Assembly (NCBI GenBank): GCA_019429465.1
Contig: JAHYIV010000006.1
Location: forward strand, 53,091 to 117,090
Source: Desulfoarculaceae bacterium
GTDB lineage: Bacteria; Desulfobacterota; Desulfobulbia; Desulfobulbales; Desulfocapsaceae
Direction of reading: 5' to 3'
Length of the DNA stretch: 64,000 nucleotides
Part shown: positions 8,051-16,176 of the stretch, piece after piece
Layout of the letters: every line of letters starts with the position of its first letter
Position numbering within the stretch: position 1 is the first letter of the stretch
Notes under the pieces: model-generated
Database searches by the model: none
What the model was told of the DNA's origin: nothing
Seen by the model: the letters and a program-made list of their open reading frames with translations, nothing else
Position numbers and translations under genes: made by a program

Positions 8051-8206
8051 GAGTAACTATCCAGCAGCACCTCATCTGCTTTGTCATCGGCCTGCTTATG
8101 TACGAACCAGTACACTTCGCAGGCCTCTTTCTCGCATATGAGGCACTGCTGAATAGTTACGTGACATGTGTTTTGACATTTTCCCGGCATTAAGCTGGAT
8201 AGTTTC
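8051..8206. mobile_element. MITE-like element family E, copy 1 (156 bp)
   Basis: 156 bp with inverted termini (TAACTATCCAGC near the left, GCTGGATAGTT near the right) and the perfect direct repeat TGATAT on each side (8045-8050 and 8207-8212). A second 156-bp copy lies at 42588-42743 in reverse orientation, with a different 6-bp duplication. On the minus strand the element is open in frame with the S1 gene and would add 66 residues if translated. Confidence 0.85.
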
Positions 8207-8277
8207 TGATATGACAAAGAGAGAATGAAAAAAGCATACTACCATCAAAAGGAAAAAAATTAAAATCAAAAAGAGGA

Positions 8278-10098
8278 TCAGGGGGCGGCGGCCGGGAGCG
8301 CCAGGGCCAGTGTTCGTTCGCCTTCCCGGAAGAGAAGGCGTTTGGTGCGCAGCTCTTCCAGGAAATCGTGCAGCACCTGTGGCTGGATGGTCGGGAATTG
8401 TTGAATCAGTTCTTTTTGCTCGCGGATCGTCTGGCAGGAGAGATAGATGGCCCTCGAGCTCCCGCGCAGCCGGTGGTGCAGGCAGGGGCCATTGCCCTGT
8501 TCCTGGCGGATAATGAGAAAGGAGCCGCCGTCGCGGTAACTGAGCGGCGGGATTCCATGAATATCGCGCCCGGCATGAAAGGCCTGCCATCGGGCGATTT
8601 TCCGCTTTACAGGACGCCAGAGACTTTGCTGCAGGGTCCGGTCACCCCGATGTCCCTTGATCAGCATCACCAGCCTGGCCAGGATTTCAGGAGGAAAGAG
8701 CCGGCGGTTCTTGGGATGCTGGAGTATTGCGGAGATGCCGAATAGTTTGGGCTCATTGCATACCGGTGAGCCTTCACCGAGAAAAAAAGAGGCGGCGGCA
8801 AGCGGGGTGAAGGGGAGGACGAAGTCCAGGTTCTGCAGGGTCTCCGCCACTTCTTCGGCGGTGCTGCCGGGGAATTCAGTGATCAGGTTGCCGTCAAGCC
8901 GCATATGGCACCCCCTGCTCTGTTTCATGGCGGCGATATTGTCCATGACCGTTGTTCCCTTCTCCATTCTGGCCAGCAGGGAGGTGGAAAGGGCCTCGAT
9001 GCCGACCTGGACCGAAGAAAGGCCGCCACGGCGGTAGGCTGCCAGTTTGTCGCCATCACTGATCACCCGGATCTCGGCAAAGAAATCATAATCACTCTTG
9101 GCCGCCGCCATGGTCTGAAAAAAAAGATCAGCTTCCCTTGGAGGCAGGGCGTTGTCAGTAAAGGTGAAGTCAAGACAGCCATGGCGGAGGGATTGCTCCG
9201 TTACCTCGCGGGCCATCCTGGCGCTTTGTTTCCAACGGTATCCCGGCCATTGCAGGTTCAGGTTGCAGAAGGTGCAGCGGTTCCACCAGCAGCCCCTGGA
9301 AAATTCAAGGGGGAGGACGGGGATGAAGGGCTGGCCTGGGAAGGTGTCCTGCAGCTGCTGAAAATAAGGGGTGTAGTCAGGGATTGGCAGCTGGTTCAGG
9401 TCAGCCAGGTCTTGGCAGGGGCTGGCGCTGAAAGGTCGCGTTCGCTGGATGATTCCAGGCGGCAGGGTTTCCCGGGCCTCGTTGTCCTTGAGGCAATGAC
9501 AGAGCTGTTCCAGCGACTCCTCTCCTTCGCCGGAGATCACATAGTCAATCTGGGAAAAATTTTCCAGCAGAGAGGCACCTATCATCCCGACACAGCCTGA
9601 ACCACCGATCACAATGGGCAGCGAGGGGTGCATTTTTTTGAGGCGCTGCGCCGCGGTGAGTGAAGAGAGCAGCTGGTTGAAGCAGATGGAAAAGCCGATC
9701 AGGTGAAAGTCGGCCAGATCAAGTTCTGCCAGCCATCGGTCAAGAGAGAGATCAAGGAGCTGGACAGTCTGGTCAAAATCAAGGACGCGCAACTGGTCGT
9801 TGTCTTTGCAGCTCTCAGCAAAGAGGCGGGCCGCCTGCTCTTTCTGCTCCGGGAAAAGCAGGGGGCTGTAGAGGGCTTCTCCGGCCCAGCTGTTTCTGGC
9901 CAGGTGGTGGTAGGTCTCGGTGCCGACAGCCTTTGCCACCTGCAGATACGGATGAAAGGTGTGGGCCTCGATGGAGCTGTCGCGGTCGAGCCAGGCCTTT
10001 AGCGCCCCCAGTTGAATGGAAGGCCGATTGAAGATCGACCAGGGCATGGAGATCAGGCCGACACGAAAGGGAGATGCCGGTGGTGCTGGAGAGCTCAT
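8278..10098 (-). CDS. B12-binding radical SAM protein, RiPP-maturase-like
   Basis: 606 residues. The N-terminus (VGLISMPWSIFNRPSIQLG) and a Rossmann-like segment with GFSICFNQLLSSLTAAQRLKK and VIGGSGCVG resemble a cobalamin-binding domain (about 1-230). The radical SAM core starts at SRGCWWNRCTFCNLN, with three cysteines for the 4Fe-4S cluster, and continues through VQVGIEALSTSLLARMEKG. The last 110 residues form a small helical domain. The arrangement is that of the family annotated as RiPP maturation radical SAM protein 1 (TIGR03975-type). The start overlaps the lolA stop by 4 bp, so it is in the murI-lolA operon. No candidate precursor peptide is adjacent, so the substrate is unknown. Confidence 0.78.
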   Translation of the reverse strand: MSSPAPPASPFRVGLISMPWSIFNRPSIQLGALKAWLDRDSSIEAHTFHPYLQVAKAVGTETYHHLARNSWAGEALYSPLLFPEQKEQAARLFAESCKDNDQLRVLDFDQTVQLLDLSLDRWLAELDLADFHLIGFSICFNQLLSSLTAAQRLKKMHPSLPIVIGGSGCVGMIGASLLENFSQIDYVISGEGEESLEQLCHCLKDNEARETLPPGIIQRTRPFSASPCQDLADLNQLPIPDYTPYFQQLQDTFPGQPFIPVLPLEFSRGCWWNRCTFCNLNLQWPGYRWKQSARMAREVTEQSLRHGCLDFTFTDNALPPREADLFFQTMAAAKSDYDFFAEIRVISDGDKLAAYRRGGLSSVQVGIEALSTSLLARMEKGTTVMDNIAAMKQSRGCHMRLDGNLITEFPGSTAEEVAETLQNLDFVLPFTPLAAASFFLGEGSPVCNEPKLFGISAILQHPKNRRLFPPEILARLVMLIKGHRGDRTLQQSLWRPVKRKIARWQAFHAGRDIHGIPPLSYRDGGSFLIIRQEQGNGPCLHHRLRGSSRAIYLSCQTIREQKELIQQFPTIQPQVLHDFLEELRTKRLLFREGERTLALALPAAAP

Positions 10099-10847
10099 TG
10101 ATAGATGATTTCTGTCCCCTCGGGCGGGGTAAAGGTAAAAAGGGCCTCCATGGCCTTGCGGTCATCAGTTGGCAGGGTGTTGATCTGCAGGTCGCTGAGA
10201 TCAAGGGTAGTCCGGGTGTCAAAATGGTCCAGGATGTCTATGCGCTGAATCAGTGAGTCCTTGGTCACCCATAAATGGATTTCATTTACCTGGGACTGAT
10301 TCTCTTTCGGTGTCAGCTTGACGACCTTGAAGCGGTCGGCCTCATCTTCCCCAGGGGCGAATTCAGGATTGGGGGCAGAGATGGAGAAATCATTGAGCAG
10401 GTTGCCAGAGCCGGTGAAAAAGGAGTAGGTGATGTCCGTTCGCATGACCTCGGCGGGGCTGACGATCATTTGTTCCAGCCTGGCAAAGTACATGGAGAAA
10501 TCAAGACCGTCACTGACCAGAACCTGCTTGTCCGGGGTAGTGTAGTCCCAGCGCATCTTGCCGCTGATCTCCGGGATTCCCTGGCTCTTTTTTTCTTTGA
10601 CAAACAAGGCGGTGCCGCCCCCCTGCTGGGGTCTGCCAGTGAGTTCGCCTGTGGTGTTCTGGGTGAAATGAAAACTGAGACTGCTGATCTGGTCATAGGT
10701 CTGCTGCAGTCTCCGGGCAATATCCTCCGGTGTCTCAATATCATTCTGGCCGGCAATAATCGAGGGCGGGAGCAGACAGAGCAGGGCGGTGACAGTCAGC
10801 AGCAATACTCGGAAGGGGAAGGGCGTTTTCGGCAGAAAGGGTTTCAT
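10095..10847 (-). CDS. lolA: Outer-membrane lipoprotein carrier LolA
   Basis: 250 residues. A signal peptide (hydrophobic through about residue 30, LLCLLPPSIIAG) is followed by the LolA fold: ARRLQQTYDQISSLSFHFTQ, GKMRWDYTTPDKQVLVSDG and later DLSDLQINTLPTDDRKAMEALFTFTPPEGTEII. LolA shuttles lipoproteins across the periplasm; Pal at 137 would be a natural client. Overlaps murI (upstream) and the radical SAM gene (downstream) by 4 bp each. Confidence 0.9.
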   Translation of the reverse strand: MKPFLPKTPFPFRVLLLTVTALLCLLPPSIIAGQNDIETPEDIARRLQQTYDQISSLSFHFTQNTTGELTGRPQQGGGTALFVKEKKSQGIPEISGKMRWDYTTPDKQVLVSDGLDFSMYFARLEQMIVSPAEVMRTDITYSFFTGSGNLLNDFSISAPNPEFAPGEDEADRFKVVKLTPKENQSQVNEIHLWVTKDSLIQRIDILDHFDTRTTLDLSDLQINTLPTDDRKAMEALFTFTPPEGTEIIYQ

Positions 10848-11626
10848 ATAAGGATCAACTCCACTGGGCGTTCAAATATTTTCCGGGCAACTGTTTGCGC
10901 GGAATCGGTCAGGTCTGACACATAGTAGCGGTGGGTGGCCGTGCCTTCTTCTTCCCTGGTGACGAGTAGCGGTTGTTCGGCCAGCAGGTTCCGGACATAT
11001 TTTGCGGTCTCCACCGAGGAGTCAACAAGTGTGGCCCGTCTGCCCGCCCTTGCCTGGATCAGCGGTGCCAGCAGGGGGTAGTGGGTGCAGCCCAGCACCA
11101 GGGTATCGATCTGCTTGTCTTTCAGGGGGTGCAGGTAGCGTCGGATAATCATCTTGGTTTCCCTCTTGTTGGTCCAGCCCTCTTCCACCAGGGGTACGAG
11201 CAGGGGACAGGCCTCGGAAAAGACGTGGAAGTCTGGACGCTGCCCGCAGATGGTCTGTTCGTAGACCCCGCTTCTGATGGTGGCCCTGGTGCCGATAACC
11301 CCGATCCTGCCGCTCCTGGTAGTGGTAATGGCCTTATTGGCCGCCGGGGTGATTACCTCGATGATCGGGACCTGAAATTCCCGGCGCAAGGCCTCGGTTG
11401 CCACACTGGAGGCGGAGTTGCAGGCAATGATGATGATCTCCGCCCCTTTCTGCAGCAGGAACTCGGTATTGCGCAGGGAGTAGTCGGTGATGGTCGCCGC
11501 GCTTTTGGAACCATAGGGGGTGCGGGCGATGTCACCAAAATAAACGAGGGAGTAGTCGGGCAGCAGTTGTTCTACCGCCCGTGCCACCGTCATGCCGCCA
11601 ATGCCTGAATCAAAGATGCCTATCAT
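10844..11626 (-). CDS. murI: Glutamate racemase
   Basis: 260 residues; converts L- to D-glutamate for peptidoglycan. Contains IGIFDSGIGGMTVARAV at the N-terminus, YFGDIARTPYGSKS, the first catalytic cysteine in IIACNSASSVA and the second in VLGCTHYPLL. First gene of the murI-lolA-radical SAM operon; overlaps lolA by 4 bp. Confidence 0.95.
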   Translation of the reverse strand: MIGIFDSGIGGMTVARAVEQLLPDYSLVYFGDIARTPYGSKSAATITDYSLRNTEFLLQKGAEIIIIACNSASSVATEALRREFQVPIIEVITPAANKAITTTRSGRIGVIGTRATIRSGVYEQTICGQRPDFHVFSEACPLLVPLVEEGWTNKRETKMIIRRYLHPLKDKQIDTLVLGCTHYPLLAPLIQARAGRRATLVDSSVETAKYVRNLLAEQPLLVTREEEGTATHRYYVSDLTDSAQTVARKIFERPVELILI

Positions 11627-11675
11627 GGAAAAGGAGTACCTGCCTGTAAAAAAAATGAAGAGGGAAAAAAAGTGG

Positions 11676-11909
11676 TTAGAGGAGGAGGTCTTTTTTTATT
11701 TGCTCAAATTCTTCTCGGCTGACCTCGCCTTTGGCATAGCGTTTCTTGAGGAGTTCGATGGCCGTTCCGGAATCATTCCGCCACGGCGGCCTGTCACCAC
11801 CACGTCGGAAAGCAAAGTAAAGTATGGTCATGACAACAACGAACATAACGAGAGGCATGATAAATGGAAAGACCCCCCACCCGCCCCGGCAAAAATATTC
11901 CGGACTCAT
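11676..11909 (-). CDS. Small membrane protein with C-terminal SHOCT domain
   Basis: 77 residues with one transmembrane helix (FPFIMPLVMFVVVMTILYFAF), a short basic linker and a C-terminal SHOCT motif (AIELLKKRYAKGEVSREEFEQIKKDLL). SHOCT domains are short helical modules often at the ends of membrane proteins; the function is unknown. ATG 11909 is chosen because AGGAG lies ten bases upstream; an upstream ATG at 11948 has no such site. It lies just upstream of murI on the same strand, with a 49-bp gap. Confidence 0.75.
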   Translation of the reverse strand: MSPEYFCRGGWGVFPFIMPLVMFVVVMTILYFAFRRGGDRPPWRNDSGTAIELLKKRYAKGEVSREEFEQIKKDLLL

Positions 11910-12127
11910 AAGGCTTTCTCCTGTCTCTATTGCATGTTTGGCCTGCAAAATAACCTGATCTTATGACAGGTTCCCGCCACGGATGGTGTGAACCAAGTAG
12001 AGTTTATACCAGAAAGAGGAAGAAACAGCAATATTGATGCCTTTGAGTGGAGTGGTCATGATGGGTGTTATCGCTTGACTCTCAAGCATTTTTACAGCCA
12101 GACAAAATGTCTGGAGTTTGATCCCTG

Positions 12128-12961
12128 TCATCCTTTTTGGCAACCGGGGCAGAAGTAGCTTGCCCTGCCGCCTATCTGGATTTTTTCTATCGGTGATCCG
12201 CATTGGTGGCAGGGCTGACCTTTTCGGCCATAGACCGTGAAGTTCACCTGAAAGTAGCCGCTCTCGCCGCTGGCATTGATAAAGTCGCTGATGGTTGAAC
12301 CGCCGCAGGCAATGGCCCGGGTCAGGATCTGGCGGGTCAGCGTGATGATTCGCTGCCAGTTGTCTTCCTCCAGGGCGCAGGCCTGGCGCAGGGGATGTAT
12401 GCCGGCGGCCATCAGGATCTCGTTGGCATAGATGTTGCCGATGCCTGCCACCACCCGGCTGTCCATGAGAAAGCTCTTGACCGGCTGTTTCCTTCGTTGG
12501 GCCAGGGTCATGAAGTGGGCAGGGGTGCAAAGCCGGCCGAAGGGTTCCGGCCCGGTGTTCCCGAAGAATCCGTTTTCCCTGTCCCTTGCCTGTTCCGGGG
12601 GCAGCAGCCACACGGCACCGAAGCGTCTGGTGTCGTTGAGGCGCAACTCAAGACCATTGTCCAGTAGCCAGCGGACATGATCATGGACTTTGACCGGGGC
12701 AGAGTGGGGGAAAATGCCAAGGTTGCCCGTCATCCCCAGATGGATGATGGCGAGCGTGTCATCTTCGGTGGCAATGAGCAGGTACTTGGCCCGTCGCCTG
12801 ACCGTACGGATGGTCTGGCCGCAGAGGATATCGTTCATGGCGGCATGGGGAACCGGATAGCGCAGGGACTTTCCGCTGCAGCTGATGGCGGTGATGATAC
12901 GATTGGTCAGGTGTGGGCGCAGACCCTGACAGATGACCTCAACCTCAGGGAGCTCAGGCAT
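12128..12961 (-). CDS. mutM: Formamidopyrimidine-DNA glycosylase (Fpg)
   Basis: 277-residue base-excision repair enzyme removing 8-oxoguanine and formamidopyrimidines. The mature N-terminus PELPEVE contains the catalytic Pro2 and Glu3; RRRAKYLLI provides the conserved Lys; GIGNIYANEIL is the H2TH region; and the C-terminal zinc finger is CHQCGSPIEKIQIGGRASYF followed by CPGC. The start is fixed at ATG 12961 because the catalytic proline must follow the initiator Met. It overlaps the end of the phosphopantetheinyl transferase gene by 8 bp, so the two are coupled. Confidence 0.95.
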   Translation of the reverse strand: MPELPEVEVICQGLRPHLTNRIITAISCSGKSLRYPVPHAAMNDILCGQTIRTVRRRAKYLLIATEDDTLAIIHLGMTGNLGIFPHSAPVKVHDHVRWLLDNGLELRLNDTRRFGAVWLLPPEQARDRENGFFGNTGPEPFGRLCTPAHFMTLAQRRKQPVKSFLMDSRVVAGIGNIYANEILMAAGIHPLRQACALEEDNWQRIITLTRQILTRAIACGGSTISDFINASGESGYFQVNFTVYGRKGQPCHQCGSPIEKIQIGGRASYFCPGCQKG

Positions 12962-13793
12962 TGCAGGCCCCGGGCTGAGAGGGGGTGACACACAGGCCGA
13001 TACCGTATCCCCGGTGCAGGCCGACCGTTACCAGGAATTGATGGCGAGGGTGAAAAAGGCTCTGCCGGTGCTCTTTGTGACTGTCATGACAGACAAGGGT
13101 AAAAAGGAAGCAGGCAGGGGTGTCTGTCATGATGAGGGTCAGTGTCAGATCGAGAAATCCGGGCATGTGCTTAAAGGGCACACTTTTTTTGACTGCCTCT
13201 TTGGCGGCCCAGAGCAGGGTTAGGTGATCTGAGCCCGGTAGCTGCTTCAGACCTTGAGCCAGAATCTCCTCTTCTTTCATGGAACAGAAGCGGTCTTTGA
13301 CCCGAATCAGGGAATCGCTCGCTGCCTGGATATCGATCCCGCAGTGAGTAGAGGTGACCACGGCCAGGGCATATCTCTTGGAGTGGGAGATGGAGAGGTG
13401 GGGCAGGCTCAGATCTTCCGGCAGGGCCTTGTGGTCCAGGAAAGGGCGGCCTGAAGCGGCGTTCATGATTAGAAGCTGCGAAGCGGATATGGCTGCTGGT
13501 TCTGATTGTTGTCCATGGCTGTCTTGGCTGGCATGCATGAGGTATCGGCGGGCGGCCTGCTTGGCACAGATCCTGCCGCCCAGCCATTCAATATGTCTTT
13601 TTTCGTAGTGCAGGGTCTCCAGCTTTTCCTCTTCTTGCCGGTGCAGCCATTCCCGGCATATCGCCTTTTCCAGTCCGTCCCGGATGAGGGCGCGCAGCTG
13701 AACAAGATCCAGCATTGCTGCCTGGAACTGGGCCCAGGCAAAGTTCTTCTTGATACCAAAGGAGAGGGCTTCCGGGAGGTGTGAGAATTGCAT
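12954..13793 (-). CDS. 4'-phosphopantetheinyl transferase superfamily protein
   Basis: 279 residues. The C-terminal half has the metal-binding GIDIQ and the WAAKEAVKK motif of this superfamily, with LSISHSKRYALAVV before them. The N-terminal half (residues 1-120) is helical and unrecognised. It should transfer phosphopantetheine to carrier proteins, but the target is unknown. ATG 13793 is selected by position relative to the fold; the frame upstream continues through family B and C repeats and is not credible. Overlaps mutM. Confidence 0.75.
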   Translation of the reverse strand: MQFSHLPEALSFGIKKNFAWAQFQAAMLDLVQLRALIRDGLEKAICREWLHRQEEEKLETLHYEKRHIEWLGGRICAKQAARRYLMHASQDSHGQQSEPAAISASQLLIMNAASGRPFLDHKALPEDLSLPHLSISHSKRYALAVVTSTHCGIDIQAASDSLIRVKDRFCSMKEEEILAQGLKQLPGSDHLTLLWAAKEAVKKSVPFKHMPGFLDLTLTLIMTDTPACFLFTLVCHDSHKEHRQSLFHPRHQFLVTVGLHRGYGIGLCVTPSQPGACNA

Positions 13794-13888
13794 GGTTGAG
13801 TGGCTCTTTAGGTGAACGGAGGTTGGGACAGGAAAATAATTTCTTGCAATTTCAACTGTTCCTGCTAAAACCTTGCAGGATGTGGACT

Positions 13889-13972
13889 CTAACCCCGGTA
13901 AACGGGATAAGTGTTTTTCGCAGATTATTTTCTTGCAAAAAAAAATCAAGAAAATAATCTGTAAGGCACTAA
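13889..13972. repeat. Dispersed hairpin family C, copy 4
   Basis: CTAACCCCGGTAAACGGGAT followed by the AGATTATTTTCTTG/CAAGAAAATAATCT hairpin. Its right end AAGGCACTAAG runs straight into family B copy 4. Confidence 0.8.
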
Positions 13973-14128
13973 GCCGCTGTAAAAAAATAACATGGCCATC
14001 TAAGTGTCCGGAGCGGCACAAGGAGCCGGTCGCTCCTACGCCGTCCATGGCGCTCGCGACACTGGGCCATCCCTGGCCTGCGTAACGAAATAGATATAAA
14101 TGGCCATGTTATTTTGTAACGGCTTCTA
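13970..14128. repeat. Dispersed repeat family B, copy 4, with 50-bp inner module F
   Basis: Reverse-oriented family B copy (AAGCCGCTGTAAAAAAATAAC at left, GTAACGGCTTC at right). Between 14028 and 14083 it carries an extra module (GGTCGCTCCTACGCCGTCC to CCTGGCCTGCG) missing from copies 1, 3 and 5 but present in copy 6 and, diverged, inside two protein genes. Confidence 0.8.
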
Positions 14129-14147
14129 ATCTTCTGTGGAGGAAAAT

Positions 14148-14786
14148 ATGATGGATCTTGGCATTGATCTGACGGCCTATGATCTGGTCATCATCGGTAT
14201 TTTTGTTTTTTTTATGGTGCGTGGAGTCTGGGTTGGCTTCCTGAATCAGGTCACGGTGATTATTGCCCTGTATCTGGGGTATCTTGTCGCCGGTCAATAT
14301 CATGACAAACTTTTACCTTTTTTGCGAGGGGTTTCAGCAAACCCCCAGGTCGTGTTTCTCCTGGCCTATGCCATCCTTTTTGCCTGTACCTATGTGCTGA
14401 CCATGCTGCTCGGCAAGGCATTGACCGGAGTGGTGAACTTGACCATTGCCGGCTGGTTTGATAAAGTGCTTGGTTCCATCCTTGGCGCAGTCAAGGCCCT
14501 GATTATTACGATCCTCCTGCATATGCTCCTCACTACTTTTCTGGCAGCGGATACTCCCCTGCTGCGCCAGTGCAGGCTTTGTCCTTATCTGTCCGAGGCC
14601 ATGGCCCTGTTTCAACAGGTGATTAAAGATGAAAAGGTACGGCAGGCCTTTGCAAAGAAAAAGCCGGCCATCTCTGATCAGACCGTGGCGCCTCCTGCTG
14701 CGCCATTAGTCGTGCCGGGAAAATCGACTGAGAAAAAAACTCCAGTTGAACAGGCCCCTGTCATGACTTTACCTCCGGTACAGTAA
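14148..14786 (+). CDS. cvpA: CvpA-family membrane protein
   Basis: 212 residues with four predicted membrane helices: LVIIGIFVFFMVRGVWVGF, VTVIIALYLGYLVAG, VVFLLAYAILFACTYVLTML and VKALIITILLHMLLTTF. The topology and the LGSILGAVKALII segment fit the CvpA (colicin V production) family, of uncertain role in envelope homeostasis. The C-terminal 50 residues are rich in Pro/Lys/Val and probably cytosolic. GGAGG lies six bases before ATG 14148. Its 3' end overlaps the convergent transferase gene by 18 bp. Confidence 0.82.
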   Translation: MMDLGIDLTAYDLVIIGIFVFFMVRGVWVGFLNQVTVIIALYLGYLVAGQYHDKLLPFLRGVSANPQVVFLLAYAILFACTYVLTMLLGKALTGVVNLTIAGWFDKVLGSILGAVKALIITILLHMLLTTFLAADTPLLRQCRLCPYLSEAMALFQQVIKDEKVRQAFAKKKPAISDQTVAPPAAPLVVPGKSTEKKTPVEQAPVMTLPPVQ

Positions 14787-15551
14787 GGCCAGCTTCAGTA
14801 AAGGGATGCGGGCGTAAAAGCCAAGGATGACGAGCTGGTTGATAAGAGTGGTGTGGAAGATCCCCTTTCGTTGCCAGCGTCTGGCAGAGGTGGTCACGCT
14901 CTGGGGCAAGGTGGTGATCCTGCCTTCCTTTCCGGCCCTTTTGATAAAGATAAAATCCTCCATGATCGGGGTTTCCGGGAAGCCTCCCAAGCGTAGAAAA
15001 TCGTCACGTCGGATGAAGATGGCTTGATCTCCATAGGGAAGCTGCAGGAAACGTGAGCGCAGATTGGCACAAAAGCCGATAAACCTGAGCAGCAGACCGG
15101 CGTCCTTGATTTTGAGCCGGAAGGCCCCGGCAAAGGTTGTGGTCTCATCCAGACAATCCAGGAGAGCTTTGGCAAAACCGGATGGCAGCCGGGTGTCGGC
15201 GTGGACAAAGAGCAGGATCCTGCCGCTGGCCAGTTCGGCCCCGTGGTTGAGCTGGGCCCCGCGGCCAGGAGCGCAGCTCTCAACCCGGAATCCTTGACTG
15301 CGGGCCAAGGACACGGTCTGGTCACTGCTGCCGCCATCGACAATGATGACCTCGCAAAGCATGGACGCTTCAGTGTCGCTCGCTCCAGGGATGGATGAAG
15401 AGTGACCGCAAGGCATGGACGCTTCAGTGTTGCTCGCGGAGAGGACGCCCGACGGCAAGAGGAGTTCTCCCCACTTGCTGATCTGGGCCTCTTCATTCAG
15501 GGTGGGGATGATAATGGAGATGTCTGAGATCTGCAGGGGTGTCGATGTCAT
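14769..15551 (-). CDS. TIGR04283-type family 2 glycosyltransferase with inserted repeat peptide
   Basis: 260 residues. GT-A fold: DISIIIPTLNEEAQI at the N-terminus, EVIIVDGGSSDQTVSLARS (nucleotide site), ILLFVHADTRLP (DxD-like) and YGDQAIFIRRDDFLRLGGFPE. TIGR04283 and TIGR04282 proteins (rSAM/selenodomain-associated transferases 2 and 1) usually occur together, as here. Between NEEAQISKW and EVIIVDGG it carries about 30 extra residues, including two copies of a SIPGASDTEASM-like unit encoded by a dispersed DNA repeat; related proteins go almost directly from one strand to the next. ATG 15551 gives a 59-bp overlap with the preceding gene. Confidence 0.82.
   Translation of the reverse strand: MTSTPLQISDISIIIPTLNEEAQISKWGELLLPSGVLSASNTEASMPCGHSSSIPGASDTEASMLCEVIIVDGGSSDQTVSLARSQGFRVESCAPGRGAQLNHGAELASGRILLFVHADTRLPSGFAKALLDCLDETTTFAGAFRLKIKDAGLLLRFIGFCANLRSRFLQLPYGDQAIFIRRDDFLRLGGFPETPIMEDFIFIKRAGKEGRITTLPQSVTTSARRWQRKGIFHTTLINQLVILGFYARIPLLKLALLYRR
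15357..15468. repeat. Module F, two tandem copies inside the TIGR04283 gene
   Basis: Two direct copies of a 50-55 bp unit sharing GCATGGACGCTTCAGTGT followed by GCTCGC. Read on the minus strand they encode SASNTEASM and SIPGASDTEASM in frame. The same unit appears in dacA (38611-38661) and in the loops of family B copies 4 and 6. Confidence 0.72.
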
Positions 15552-16134
15552 GGAGTCTGGCCAGGGTATGGCAGCGCAGCCGGTGCTGTTCTGCCCGTTT
15601 TTTTGTGGTTGTGTAGACGGCAGCAGTGCTCCAGGGGATATCCTGGAACAGGTCATGGCAGATAAGGGCTGATATCTCTGCGCCAACCCCGATAAGGTAA
15701 TAGCCGCCATCATAGGCAGGGCCCAGGACCAGGTCATGAGTGGTCAGGGCTGCAAAGGCCTCCGCCATGATGGCGGCGCTGAGATCCGGACAGTCGGAGC
15801 CGATGAGGAGCAGCCGTTGCGCCCGTCCCAGGTGACGAATGATGGCAGCCTGCATGCGGCAACCGATGTCGCCATCTGCCTGCCGGTGGTAGTGGTGGCC
15901 CGCGCCCAGCCAGGAGCGCATCCGGGCCTGGCTTCCACCATCATGATGGATCTCCAGGAGATGCGGATGGGCGGTTGTCAGTCTGGCCAGCTGGGCCAGG
16001 ACCTGATAGGTCATCTCCTGATGGAGGCGTGTCGCCCCGTTGCGTCCGAGCGCTGGAATAAGGCGGGTCTTGCAGCGTCCAGGTTCGGGATAACGGGTAA
16101 AAAGGATAATAACGTCTTGCCGGACTGGTATCAT
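15493..16134 (-). CDS. TIGR04282-type transferase (CofC/NTP-transferase fold)
   Basis: 213 residues. IILFTRYPEPGRCKTRLIPALG at the N-terminus and LLLIGSDCPDL, LVLGPAYDGGYYLIG in the middle are the hallmarks of this nucleotidyltransferase-like family (rSAM/selenodomain-associated transferase 1). It lies directly upstream of and overlaps the TIGR04283 transferase. In some genomes these pairs go with arsenosugar or selenium-related radical SAM proteins; no such partner is adjacent here, so the substrate is unknown. Divergent from the UPF0280 gene with a 42-bp gap. Confidence 0.85.
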   Translation of the reverse strand: MIPVRQDVIILFTRYPEPGRCKTRLIPALGRNGATRLHQEMTYQVLAQLARLTTAHPHLLEIHHDGGSQARMRSWLGAGHHYHRQADGDIGCRMQAAIIRHLGRAQRLLLIGSDCPDLSAAIMAEAFAALTTHDLVLGPAYDGGYYLIGVGAEISALICHDLFQDIPWSTAAVYTTTKKRAEQHRLRCHTLARLHDIDTPADLRHLHYHPHPE

Positions 16135-16176
16135 TTTGAGTCTTCTTCTTGGGAAGGCAAAGGTCAGGGAGTTTCA

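Noticed and set aside
15736..16176. Long N-terminal extension of the UPF0280 gene
   Set aside because: It is antisense to the TIGR04282 transferase gene; ATG 16177 has its own ribosome site.
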